DNA of 64,000 nt. Origin: Pleomorphomonas diazotrophica. Its GTDB lineage: Bacteria > Pseudomonadota > Alphaproteobacteria > Rhizobiales > Pleomorphomonadaceae. Below are positions 49,215 to 57,390 of this stretch, piece after piece; the stretch's first letter is position 1; every line of letters starts with the position of its first letter. The translations under genes were made by a program, and so were the position numbers. The stretch lies in NCBI RefSeq assembly GCF_002844595.1, contig NZ_PJNW01000002.1, forward strand, positions 1,169,496 to 1,233,495, written 5' to 3'. The notes under the pieces were generated by a model, which was not told the origin of the DNA, did no database searches, and was given only the letters and a program-made list of their open reading frames with translations.

Positions 49215-50444
49215 ATGCTGGGCAAGCCCGTCTTTTCCCTGCCGGGACCAGTCGAGGCCGCGACTTCGCTGTCCTCTTTCTCGCCCGACCGGCCGCCGCT
49301 CCGCCCAGTTCGTCACGAACGGCCAAAGATCTGGGATCTGCCGAAGAGCTGTCATTGCGTGACCCTCGGCACCTGCCTGACCTTGGCGGAACTGCGCAAG
49401 ACGGCGAAGCGGCTCGGCCTCTTCCACGGCATCGAACAGATGACCGACTATGAGCTGCACGGAGCTTTCGTGCATGCCATGTCGACCCGCAACCGAGCCT
49501 CCAACGCCGTCCAGAAACTGCTCGACGCCAACCACGCCGGCGCGGTGCGCAAGGCATCGCGCTGCCATTCGGAAGAGGAGCTTTCGGCGTTCTGGGATCG
49601 CGAGGTAGCGGAGGGCCAGATTGCCGGCGCCTTTTGGGCGGTGATGAGCCACGTCCATCTCGGCGGCGCGCTGGAAGTGCGCGTCTTTGGCGAGGTGCAC
49701 ATGATGTCGCATCTCTGCGGCGCCTCGCATCGGGGCGACGCCCGCGCCCGTTCGCTGGCCGAACAGCAATGCGCCGCCCTGGTCCGTCGGCTGGAACAGG
49801 CCAGCGCCGGCCATTTGGAAGCGCTGGCCAGTCGCGACCGGGAGATCGAACGCCTGACCCGTCTGGTGTCTGGTATAGAGCCCTTCGTGCGGGAGGCGGC
49901 GACGCTACGCGCCCGCGTCGCCGAACTGGAGGGCGGGGAGCAAACGGCACGCCTTGCCGACAAAGCGGATGACCTTGCCCGCCGGCTCGATCTCGCCCTT
50001 CGCCGTAACGACCGACTCGCCGCCGAGGTTGACGCGCTGACTGGCCGGCTTGCCGCCGCGGAGGCGCGAGCCGAGGATCTGTCCGACCGGCTGGCCGAGG
50101 CTTCGCCCTGCACTGTCGGCGCCTGCGCCGAAGACTGCCCGTTCAACCTCGAGGGACGATGCATCGCCTATATCGGGGGGCGACCGCGCACCGTGTCGCG
50201 CATGCGCGACCTCGTCGAACGCTGCCGGGGTTCCCTGATCCACCATGACGGCGGCGCCGAGCAGTCGGCCGAGACGCTGGACGGCGTGCTCGTTCGTGCC
50301 GACGTGGTGATGTTCCCGGTCGACTGCGTCAGCCATACCGCCGTCGAGAAGCTGAAGACGATCTGTGGCCGCATGAACAAGACCTATCTGCCGCTGTCCT
50401 CGGCAAGCTACTCGTCCTTCGCCAGCGAGCTCGCGAGGGTGTAG
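49215..50444 (+). CDS. DUF2325 domain protein with Cys-rich region and coiled coil
   Basis: 409 residues. N-terminal region with C46-x-C48-x5-C54 and many histidines up to about 172, then a long coiled coil (about 180-295), then the cluster C299-x4-C304-x3-C308-PF and C316, leading into a DUF2325 domain (about 316-405) with YIGGRPRTVSRMRDLVE, ADVVMFPVDCVSHTAVEKLK and YLPLSSASYSSFASEL. DUF2325 proteins have no known function. The cysteines could bind a metal or iron-sulfur cluster. It is immediately downstream of the 167-residue protein and 85 bases upstream of nikR. Confidence 0.8.
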   Translation: MLGKPVFSLPGPVEAATSLSSFSPDRPPLRPVRHERPKIWDLPKSCHCVTLGTCLTLAELRKTAKRLGLFHGIEQMTDYELHGAFVHAMSTRNRASNAVQKLLDANHAGAVRKASRCHSEEELSAFWDREVAEGQIAGAFWAVMSHVHLGGALEVRVFGEVHMMSHLCGASHRGDARARSLAEQQCAALVRRLEQASAGHLEALASRDREIERLTRLVSGIEPFVREAATLRARVAELEGGEQTARLADKADDLARRLDLALRRNDRLAAEVDALTGRLAAAEARAEDLSDRLAEASPCTVGACAEDCPFNLEGRCIAYIGGRPRTVSRMRDLVERCRGSLIHHDGGAEQSAETLDGVLVRADVVMFPVDCVSHTAVEKLKTICGRMNKTYLPLSSASYSSFASELARV

Positions 50445-50529
50445 GGGGACGAACGGCCTATCCTTCCCTGCCCAGCGCCTGTTACCCTCGCCGGCGGCGG
50501 GCATTGGACGCCCGGAACAGGAGAGCGCC

Positions 50530-50982
50530 TTGCAGCGGGTGACCATCACACTGGATGACGACCTCGTCGAGGAAATCGATGCCTTCATCGCCCGGCGCGG
50601 CTATCAGAACCGCTCCGAGGCGATCCGCGATCTGGCGCGTACCGGTCTTGGGGAACTGGCGATAACCGACGATCCCGAGCGTGACTGCGTCGCCGCCGTG
50701 GTCTACACCTTCGACCACGAGAAGCGCGAACTGGCGCGGCGGCTCGCGGCGGTGCATCACCACCACCACGACCTCTCGCTGGCCACGACCCACGTCCACC
50801 TCGACGAGGCCAACTGCCTGGAAGTCACGCTCTTGAGGGGGCGGGCGGGCGAGATCAGCCATTTTGCCGAGCATCTCACCGCCGAGCGGGGCGTCCGCTA
50901 TGGCCGGGTCGTGGTCGTGCCGATCGAGGGAAAAGTCGAGCGCCCGGCGGAACACGGCCACACGCACGACACATCGGACTGA
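50530..50982 (+). CDS. nikR: Nickel-responsive transcriptional regulator NikR
   Basis: 150 residues, ribbon-helix-helix repressor. The N-terminal DNA-binding part is QRVTITLDDDLVEEIDAFIARRGYQNRSEAIRDL; the high-affinity Ni site is complete: H77 (in a run of five His, 76-80), H88, H90 and C96, equivalent to H76, H87, H89 and C95 of the Escherichia coli protein. The start is TTG at 50530 with AGGAG upstream. An extra His-containing tail (HGHTHDTSD) follows the usual end. The gene precedes the nickel transporter operon it is expected to repress. Confidence 0.95.
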   Translation: MQRVTITLDDDLVEEIDAFIARRGYQNRSEAIRDLARTGLGELAITDDPERDCVAAVVYTFDHEKRELARRLAAVHHHHHDLSLATTHVHLDEANCLEVTLLRGRAGEISHFAEHLTAERGVRYGRVVVVPIEGKVERPAEHGHTHDTSD

Positions 50983-51029
50983 ACCGGACGCAGGCCAAGA
51001 CCACCTTAGCCTTTTACCGTATTGCGCCA

Positions 51030-51057
51030 GTATGATGATTTTGTATTTTTCTCATAC
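51030..51057 (+). promoter_or_regulatory. NikR operator upstream of nikK
   Basis: GTATGA at 51030-51035 and TCATAC at 51052-51057 with exactly 16 bases between them. This is the classic NikR box GTATGA-N16-TCATAC with no mismatch, ending 21 bases before the nikK start codon. Repression by nickel-loaded NikR of the transporter operon follows from the match; binding was not measured. Confidence 0.9.
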
Positions 51058-51078
51058 CAACGCAACACGGAAAGATCA

Positions 51079-51840
51079 ATGCGCACCTTGGCTGCCGTCG
51101 CGACGCTGATCGCCCTCACCTCGCCCGCCTTTGCCCATTTCCAGGAAATCCTGCCGTCCGAGGACGTGTTGCCCGACGGTGGCAAGGTCACCGTCGACCT
51201 CGTCTTTACCCATCCGATGGAACGCGGCCCGACCATGGATATGGCCAAGCCGGTTCGAGTCGGCGTCGTCACGGAAAAAGGCGTCGAAGACCTCTCGAGC
51301 TCGCTCAACGAGGCTCCGATCGACGGCAAGCAGGCCTGGCGCTTGGAGCGCGCCATCGCCGAGCCGGGCGCCCAGGTGCTGTTCGTCGAACCCAAGCCCT
51401 ATTGGGAGCCGGCCGAGAACAAGTACATCGTCCACTATGCCAAGGTGGTGGTGGACGGCTACGCCTCCGGCGAGGGCTGGGATCGCCTCGTCGGCCTGCC
51501 GGTAGAAATCGCGCCGCTCGTCCGACCGACCGGCCTTTGGACCGGCAACCTGTTCCGCGGTCTCGTGCTCAAGGACGGCCAGCCGGTGCCCGGCGCCGAA
51601 ATCGAGGTGGAATGGGTCAACGATGGTTCGGTGACGCCGCCCAACGAGGCCTTCATCACCCAGGTGATCAAGGCCGACGACATGGGCGTCTTTTCCTATG
51701 CGATGCCCAGGGCGGGATGGTGGGGCTTCGCCGCCCTGATCGATGGCCCGGAGGCTCAGTCGCCGGACGGCACACCGGCCGCCACCGAGCTCGGCGCGCT
51801 GATATGGGTGAAGACGACCGACATGGGCAGCTCGAAGTGA
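51079..51840 (+). CDS. nikK: Periplasmic/accessory nickel transport component NikK (DUF4198 family)
   Basis: 253 residues with a clear signal peptide (MRTLAAVATLIALTSPAFA). The first residue after the likely cleavage site is H20 (in HFQEILPSEDVL), and a further His lies in VFTHPMERGPTMDM. DUF4198/NikK proteins accompany nickel ECF transporters of proteobacteria and probably bind nickel in the periplasm. It is the first gene of the nik operon, directly behind the NikR box. Confidence 0.87.
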   Translation: MRTLAAVATLIALTSPAFAHFQEILPSEDVLPDGGKVTVDLVFTHPMERGPTMDMAKPVRVGVVTEKGVEDLSSSLNEAPIDGKQAWRLERAIAEPGAQVLFVEPKPYWEPAENKYIVHYAKVVVDGYASGEGWDRLVGLPVEIAPLVRPTGLWTGNLFRGLVLKDGQPVPGAEIEVEWVNDGSVTPPNEAFITQVIKADDMGVFSYAMPRAGWWGFAALIDGPEAQSPDGTPAATELGALIWVKTTDMGSSK

Positions 51841-51861
51841 CGACGGAAACGGAGGCCTGAC

Positions 51862-52488
51862 ATGGCGCATATTCCCGACGGCGTCCTGTCTTTGCCGGTT
51901 CTCGCCGCAGCCACGTTGGCCGGTGCCGGAGGCCTCGCGCTGGGCGTTCGCCAACTGGGTGATCGCGACATTCCACGGACGGCGCTGCTCGCCGCCGTGT
52001 TCTTCATCGCCTCGTCGCTTGCCGTCCCGCTTGGCCCGACGTCCGTTCATCTGTTGCTCGGCGGGTTGATCGGGCTCATGCTCGGCTGGAAGGCGTTTCC
52101 GGCAATCTTTGTCGGTCTGCTGCTGCAGGCATTGTTGTTCGGCTTCGGTGGACTGACGGTGCTCGGCGTAGACCTCCTCAACATGGCGCTGCCGGGCGTG
52201 CTTCTCGCCATGGCGGTTCGTCCGTTCGTCCGCGCCGGGCGTCCGGCACAAGCCGCGGCGCTCGCAGGTGGCGCCGGTGCGTTGTCGGTGCTCATCACGG
52301 CCGGGTTGGTTGGCCTGGAAATCGCTTTGTCGGAACCGTCCTTCGCCCCCGCCATCGGCGTGATGGCCCTCGCCTACCTGCCGCTCGCCGGCATCGAAGC
52401 CTTGGTCACCGCTTTCGTGACGCTCTATCTTCTCAAGGTGAAACCGGAGATGATCGGGGCGTCCGCCTTCATCGGAAGCTCTCCGTGA
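51862..52488 (+). CDS. nikM: Substrate-binding membrane component NikM/CbiM of nickel/cobalt ECF transporter
   Basis: 208 residues, with about six membrane helices. The N-terminus MAHIPDGVLS resembles the MHIPDG metal-binding end of CbiM/NikM but has one extra Ala; removal of the initiator Met would place His at position 2, as required for the metal site. The HLLLGGLIGLMLGWKA helix contains the second conserved metal histidine (about residue 56). NikM defines substrate specificity. The start of nikL overlaps its stop as GTGA. Confidence 0.9.
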   Translation: MAHIPDGVLSLPVLAAATLAGAGGLALGVRQLGDRDIPRTALLAAVFFIASSLAVPLGPTSVHLLLGGLIGLMLGWKAFPAIFVGLLLQALLFGFGGLTVLGVDLLNMALPGVLLAMAVRPFVRAGRPAQAAALAGGAGALSVLITAGLVGLEIALSEPSFAPAIGVMALAYLPLAGIEALVTAFVTLYLLKVKPEMIGASAFIGSSP

Positions 52489-53042
52489 TCCGCCGCCTCG
52501 CCTCCATTCTGGCCGCCCTCGCCTTTCTCGTCCTGCCGGCCGAGGCGCATCGTCTCAAGCTGTTCGCGCAGGTGACCGGCGGCACTATCGCCGGCTATGC
52601 CTTCTACATCGGCGGCGGACGTCCCGAAGGCGCCGACATTCTCGTGGCAACACCGGACGGCAATGAGATCGGCCGCCTCAAGACCGGGACGGATGGCGGC
52701 TTCAGCTTCACGCCGCCGCAGCCTGGCCGCTACCGCCTGACCCTTGCGGCAGGAGACGGCCATTTTGCCAACCTCGACATATCGACGGATGGGGCGCCGG
52801 CCGTTGCCTCCCCCACCCGCGCCGCCCCTTCGGCATCTGCCCTACCGGGCGATTTTGACGCCCGCATCGCCCAAGCGGTCGACGCGGCGGTGGCGCGGCA
52901 GATCCGGCCGCTGCTCGAGGCCTATGACGCCGCCGAAGGGCGCGTTCGCTTCAACGATCTTGTCGGCGGCCTCGGCTGGATCGCAGGCCTTGCCGGCCTC
53001 TGGGCCTGGTTCCGCTCACGCCGGAGCGGCCATGGCAACTGA
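52485..53042 (+). CDS. nikL: Nickel transporter auxiliary protein NikL
   Basis: 185 residues. Signal-like N-terminus ending in PAEAHRLKLF, a carboxypeptidase-regulatory-like beta domain (about 30-100, with GATILVATPDGNEIG-type and SFTPPQPGRYRLTLAAGDGH segments), a low-complexity linker and a C-terminal membrane helix (about 158-178). This layout matches NikL, found with NikK in nickel ECF systems. GTG start at 52485 overlaps the nikM stop; its 3' end overlaps the nikQ start by 11 bases. Confidence 0.82.
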   Translation: MIRRLASILAALAFLVLPAEAHRLKLFAQVTGGTIAGYAFYIGGGRPEGADILVATPDGNEIGRLKTGTDGGFSFTPPQPGRYRLTLAAGDGHFANLDISTDGAPAVASPTRAAPSASALPGDFDARIAQAVDAAVARQIRPLLEAYDAAEGRVRFNDLVGGLGWIAGLAGLWAWFRSRRSGHGN

Positions 53043-53787
53043 CGTGACCTATGCCGAAGCGCCCGTCTCCCCCCTCGACAGGCTCGATACGCGCACCCGT
53101 ATCGTCGTCGCCGTGGCTCTGGTTCTGGCGCTGGTCAGTCTCCGGTCCTGGATGCTTCTCGGAACGGCAATCCTCCTTGGTCTGGCCCTTACGATGCTGG
53201 CCGGTGTCTCGCCCCGGCAGACGGTCCGCCGACTGCTGCATGTCGAAGGTTTCCTGCTGATCCTGTTCGTTGCGCTACCTCTCCTGACGTCGCTTCCACC
53301 CTTCATTGAGGTCGGGCCGCTCAGCCTGTCCGTGCCCGGTCTTGAGCGGGCGGTGACGCTGGTCCTGCGCATCAGCGCGGCGGCGCTCGTCGTGCTGCCT
53401 CTCGTTTCCGGCCTGACGCCCATCCGTCTGGGCCATGCCCTTGGCCGGTTCGGCCTGCCAGCACGCCTCGTCCAGGTTTTTCTATTCTCGATCCGTTACA
53501 TCGAACTCCTGCGCGCCGAGGCGCGGCGCCTCCACGACGCCATGCGCCTCAGGGGTTTCAGGCCCGCCACCAACCTTCACACCTTGAAAAGCTACGGTCA
53601 CTTCATCGGTCAGTTGCTGGTCCGCGCCGTTGAGCGGGCCGAGCGGGTCGACGAGGCGATGCGCTGCCGGGGCTTCGCAGGACGATTTCCGCTTGTTACG
53701 CTCGAACGGCTCGGGCTTGTTGACTTCGTCGCGGCCGCGTTGACCGCCCTCCTGGTCAGCACTGCCCTCCTCATGGACCGCCTCTGA
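53032..53787 (+). CDS. nikQ: Transmembrane (T) component NikQ/CbiQ of nickel ECF transporter
   Basis: 251 residues with about five membrane helices. The family's coupling motifs are present: a charged segment RLHDAMRLRGFRP near residue 170 and RVDEAMRCRGFAGRF near 205, both of the A-R-G pattern that contacts the ATPase. It is the energy-coupling scaffold between NikM and NikO. It overlaps nikL and ends with TGATG into nikO. Confidence 0.92.
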   Translation: MATDVTYAEAPVSPLDRLDTRTRIVVAVALVLALVSLRSWMLLGTAILLGLALTMLAGVSPRQTVRRLLHVEGFLLILFVALPLLTSLPPFIEVGPLSLSVPGLERAVTLVLRISAAALVVLPLVSGLTPIRLGHALGRFGLPARLVQVFLFSIRYIELLRAEARRLHDAMRLRGFRPATNLHTLKSYGHFIGQLLVRAVERAERVDEAMRCRGFAGRFPLVTLERLGLVDFVAAALTALLVSTALLMDRL

Positions 53788-54497
53788 TGAGCGCGCTTCT
53801 CGATCTCTCCGGGGTAAGTGTCCGACGCAGCGGCCGACTGGTGCTCGACCGGGTCGATCTCCGGCTCGACAGCGGCGAACGACTGGCACTGGCGGGCGCC
53901 AACGGGGCCGGCAAGACCACGCTGCTGCGGGCCATCGTCGGGCTGGAAGCGGTTGAAACTGGTAAGATATTGGCCTTCGACCGTCCTCGGCGCGACGATG
54001 GCGATTTTCGCGATCTGCGCCAGAGGGTCGGCTTCCTGTTCCAGGACTCCGATGACCAGTTGTTCGCGCCCACGGTGATCGAGGATGTAGCCTTCGGTCC
54101 GCTCAACCTCGGCTTCACCCCGGCCCAGGCGGTCGAACGGGCGAAAGCGGTGTTGGCCGACCTCGATCTCCTATCGCTCGAGCGACGCGTCACCCATCAT
54201 CTATCCGGCGGCGAGAAGCGGCTGGTGGCCTTGGCCGGCGTGCTGGCCATGGACCCGGACGTGCTGCTGCTCGACGAACCGACCAACGCGCTCGACGAAG
54301 CGCATCTTGCCCGTCTCACCGCCATTCTCGCCGAACTGCCTGTCACGATGATCCTCGTGTCGCACGACGCGCATTTCCTGGCGACGCTGTCGACGCGGGC
54401 CGTGTTGCTCGAAGACGGCCGCCTGAAGCCCGCGGTGGCGCATCGCCACCAGCACCGGCACGACCACGTGCATTTTCATCCGGTCGATGAGAACTAG
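53787..54497 (+). CDS. nikO: ATPase component NikO/CbiO of nickel ECF transporter, with His-rich tail
   Basis: 236 residues. Walker A GANGAGKTT near residue 36, Q-loop LFQDSDDQLFAPTVIEDVAFGP near 83, signature LSGGEKR near 136, Walker B VLLLDEPTNALDE near 156 and the switch histidine VSHDAHF near 190. The C-terminus has seven histidines at every second residue from 219 to 231, which look like a metal-binding tail. Only one ATPase gene is present, as in NikMNQO-type systems. Last gene of the operon. Confidence 0.93.
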   Translation: MSALLDLSGVSVRRSGRLVLDRVDLRLDSGERLALAGANGAGKTTLLRAIVGLEAVETGKILAFDRPRRDDGDFRDLRQRVGFLFQDSDDQLFAPTVIEDVAFGPLNLGFTPAQAVERAKAVLADLDLLSLERRVTHHLSGGEKRLVALAGVLAMDPDVLLLDEPTNALDEAHLARLTAILAELPVTMILVSHDAHFLATLSTRAVLLEDGRLKPAVAHRHQHRHDHVHFHPVDEN

Positions 54498-54688
54498 ACA
54501 GCCCGTTGAGCGACTGTAGCGCTGCCGAGGGGATCATCTTGCCTCAGGCGACGCCGAGCTTGTGATGTCTCGCCTTGCGCCAGCGTTGCGGAACCAGTTT
54601 GGCCGTATCATCTGATGCCATGCCGAATGCGCGTTGTCTTGACTCAATGCCGAGTAGGTCGACCGGAAATCGGGCGGCGATATGAATG

Positions 54689-55669
54689 CTATACGAACGA
54701 CCTCATCGCCGCCGCTTCTTGGCTGACGATCGACCGAACCCACGACTGCGCGGGATCAACATCGAACTTGGCGTGCCAGACGGCAACTACCTCGAACTGT
54801 GGACTTGCAAAGGGTAGAGTGTAGCTGGTCAGGCCAAACGTTTTTGATAGCACGCGAGCCGAAAGACTTGGCACATTGGCTAGCAGGTTCGATGACTTCA
54901 GGAGATGCGGCAACGTAGAAAAACGCTCCACCACGACAGCAACCCGTCGCGTCGCGCCTAAAGTGCGAAGGGACTCATCTATAAGGCCGCTCGATAGGCC
55001 GTTCGCAGAAACAAGCGCGTGTGGGGTCCCCGTGTACACACTGAGGGGCATCACACTGTCTGCTCCGGTAGCAGGGCTTCCGGAAAGGACGACGAAGCTT
55101 TCGGTATATAGAGATTGGACACGATGACGCGCTTCCCGCCGGGACGGTCGCGCACAGATGACGAGATCGACGAGGTCATCGTCAAGCATCGAGGTAGCAT
55201 TGCTATAGTCTCCGGCGCGGATGATGAAGTCCATATTTGGCGCCTCGTCTTGGAGCCGGCGGATCAATCGCGGACCGAGGTTGATCTCGATATCGTCCGT
55301 CATGGCAACGCGTACCGTTCGATAAGCTGTCGCAGGTTCGAACTCGTCGCCAGTCAAAATGGCCGCGTTGATCTCCGCTAAAGCGGGGAGGATTCGGTCG
55401 TAAAGATGTTGCGCGAACGGAGTCGGCATCAGCCCCGATTTTCCGCGAACGAAGAGATCTGCCCCGAGGACCGTGCGAAGTCGAGTCAGCGCCATACTGA
55501 TGCCGGAGGGGCCAAGATAGAGGCGTCGTGCTGCTCCCCTGACACTGCCTTCGCGCATGACCGCAGAGAAGACCAGAAGCAGATTTAGATCCACGCGCCG
55601 CAGTTCGCGTTCATTAAACGTGCCCCAACGACCGTAAAGCTGTTCATCTAGCGTGAATTTGCTCTTCAT
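54689..55669 (-). CDS. LysR family transcriptional regulator
   Basis: 326 residues. The N-terminal HTH LRRVDLNLLLVFSAVMREGSVRGAARRLYLGPSGISMALTRLRTVLGADLFVRGKSGLMPT is of the NodD-like LysR group; an effector domain follows from about residue 95. It diverges from the quinone oxidoreductase gene with 74 bases between the starts, so it probably controls that gene. Third-codon GC and base composition are noticeably lower than in the surrounding genes, pointing to recent acquisition. Confidence 0.88.
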   Translation of the reverse strand: MKSKFTLDEQLYGRWGTFNERELRRVDLNLLLVFSAVMREGSVRGAARRLYLGPSGISMALTRLRTVLGADLFVRGKSGLMPTPFAQHLYDRILPALAEINAAILTGDEFEPATAYRTVRVAMTDDIEINLGPRLIRRLQDEAPNMDFIIRAGDYSNATSMLDDDLVDLVICARPSRREARHRVQSLYTESFVVLSGSPATGADSVMPLSVYTGTPHALVSANGLSSGLIDESLRTLGATRRVAVVVERFSTLPHLLKSSNLLANVPSLSARVLSKTFGLTSYTLPFASPQFEVVAVWHAKFDVDPAQSWVRSIVSQEAAAMRSFV

Positions 55670-55743
55670 GATGATCAATTTGCCTGAAACCGCTCGGCCG
55701 CGCGATAACAATCTTCCCAGCGGGATCAAGAAGGCGGGCCGAA

Positions 55744-56742
55744 ATGACAGCAACGATGACAGTCGCGGAGATTATGCGTTACGGCGACGACGCTTTTGAG
55801 GTGCGCCAAGCGCCGCGCCCGGTCGCTGCCAAGGGCGAGCTGCTTATTCGTAATCACGCCGCCGGAGTCAACAACATCGACCTAATGATCCGGCGCGGCG
55901 AGCTCGCAAAGGCCGTACCGCTGCCGTTCATCCCAGGTGTGGAGGGAGCAGGCATAGTCCAAGAAGTGGGCAGCGGGATTTGCGATTTCGAGGTCGGACA
56001 GCGGGTCATGTGGTTTGGCCCCCTGTCGGCGGGCGGCTACGGACAGTTCGTTTGCGTTGATGCCCGCTATGTTGCGCCGATAGGCGAGGAGATCACATTC
56101 TCCGCTGCGGCAGCCACGCCGGTCGCCTATGTCACAGCCCATCATATGCTTTTCGACTACGGAAGACTGGAGGCAGGAAGCTGGGTGCTCGTGCGCTCCG
56201 CGGCGGGCGGGGTGGGAGTGGCAGCCTTGCAGCTCGCTCGAAACGCAGGTTTCAGAACGATCGCGTTAACTGACAAAGCAAAGCATCACTTCGTCTTGGC
56301 CAACGGCGCCTCTGCGGCCTTCGATTACAAGGAAGCTTCGGTGTTCGACCAGGTGATGAAACTAACTGGCGGCCGTGGCGTCGAGCTCTGTCTGAATGCG
56401 GTTGCGGGCTCGACCATAGCGGAAGACTTGATGTTACTATCCCCAATGGGGCAGCTGATAAGCTTCGGCCACCTCGCCGGTCCCCCAACAGGAAGCGCCG
56501 CCGACCTTCTTATGACTCATTTCACCAAGAGCGTCGGAATTCGCGTGTCGGACATCTACACGTATTATACGATCGATCCAGCAGGACTATCTGCTACTCT
56601 TGCCAAGATGGCCACCGACCTGCGGGGCGGCCGCATCGTTCCCCAAGTGTTCGACGTTCAACCGCTCGCTGCCGTGGCAAAAGCCCACGCAAGCTTGGAG
56701 ACCGGCGCAGTCCGGGGGAAAGTAGTGATCTCAACTGACTGA
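55744..56742 (+). CDS. Quinone oxidoreductase-like medium-chain dehydrogenase/reductase
   Basis: 332 residues. NADPH:quinone reductase (zeta-crystallin) type MDR: N-terminal GroES-like part with HAAGVNNIDLMIRRGELAKAVPLPFIPGVEGAGIVQEVG, and a Rossmann domain with VRSAAGGVGVAALQLARNAGFRTIAL near 150. Zinc-ligand cysteines are absent, as in this group. It would reduce quinones or alpha,beta-unsaturated carbonyls. Divergent from the LysR regulator gene; typical of exchanged electrophile-defence cassettes. Confidence 0.88.
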   Translation: MTATMTVAEIMRYGDDAFEVRQAPRPVAAKGELLIRNHAAGVNNIDLMIRRGELAKAVPLPFIPGVEGAGIVQEVGSGICDFEVGQRVMWFGPLSAGGYGQFVCVDARYVAPIGEEITFSAAAATPVAYVTAHHMLFDYGRLEAGSWVLVRSAAGGVGVAALQLARNAGFRTIALTDKAKHHFVLANGASAAFDYKEASVFDQVMKLTGGRGVELCLNAVAGSTIAEDLMLLSPMGQLISFGHLAGPPTGSAADLLMTHFTKSVGIRVSDIYTYYTIDPAGLSATLAKMATDLRGGRIVPQVFDVQPLAAVAKAHASLETGAVRGKVVISTD

Positions 56743-57390
56743 GTTCTGGGTTCGGAGACAGGCCTCGGCCAGGACACCACTTCAGTCTCTACGGTAGGTT
56801 CGACCTCGATCTGCACAGCCGGATAGATTTCGGCAAAATCGATGCCTGAGGAGCGGTGCAGGAAGCGCGCGAGGCAAAGCTCAGGCGCGATATCCTAACT
56901 TTATTGGCTCCTCAAGAGGTCGAAACTGAAGGGCAGCGGCGAACACCTACTTCAGCGTCACGCCGAGGCTTGCAAACCGGCGCAGGCTGATGCGTTGCCC
57001 GCAACAGAGGACCTTGACGTTGCCCTGATACGCAGCGCCGGGTCCAACAACTTTCTTTGCGATTTCATGGCGGAAGCCATTCACAACGGTGCGGAAGGCA
57101 CACGCTTTTACTCGCCGATGCGATCCGCCACCGCCACCTCGACGACTGCCTCGCCGTCATGAACAGCGTTGGCGGCGCGACGCTGGCACCTTCACCGGCG
57201 AACTCGTACGTGCCATGGTCGAAGACCTGACGACAGCGGACTTGATCAAAAAGACCATATCTCAAGCGAATATCAGGAGGCCCTCGGCGGCGTCTGGAAT
57301 CAGGCGGGCCTCAATTGTTAAACTGGATCGACTATGCGGAGGAGCGCAGCCAGCCGCTCGGGTGCCCGCGCCCCCCAACTGCCTCACGAC
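56743..57390. other. 648-base region without an intact gene, degenerate coding remnants
   Basis: No full gene is visible. On the minus strand, short stretches read like coding sequence (about 56760-56905 resembles the effector part of a LysR-type regulator; about 56950-57200 has further amino-acid-like runs broken by stops and shifts). Plus-strand runs near 57190-57300 have a similar look. The stretch is best read as gene decay; I cannot name the former genes reliably. Confidence 0.4.
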
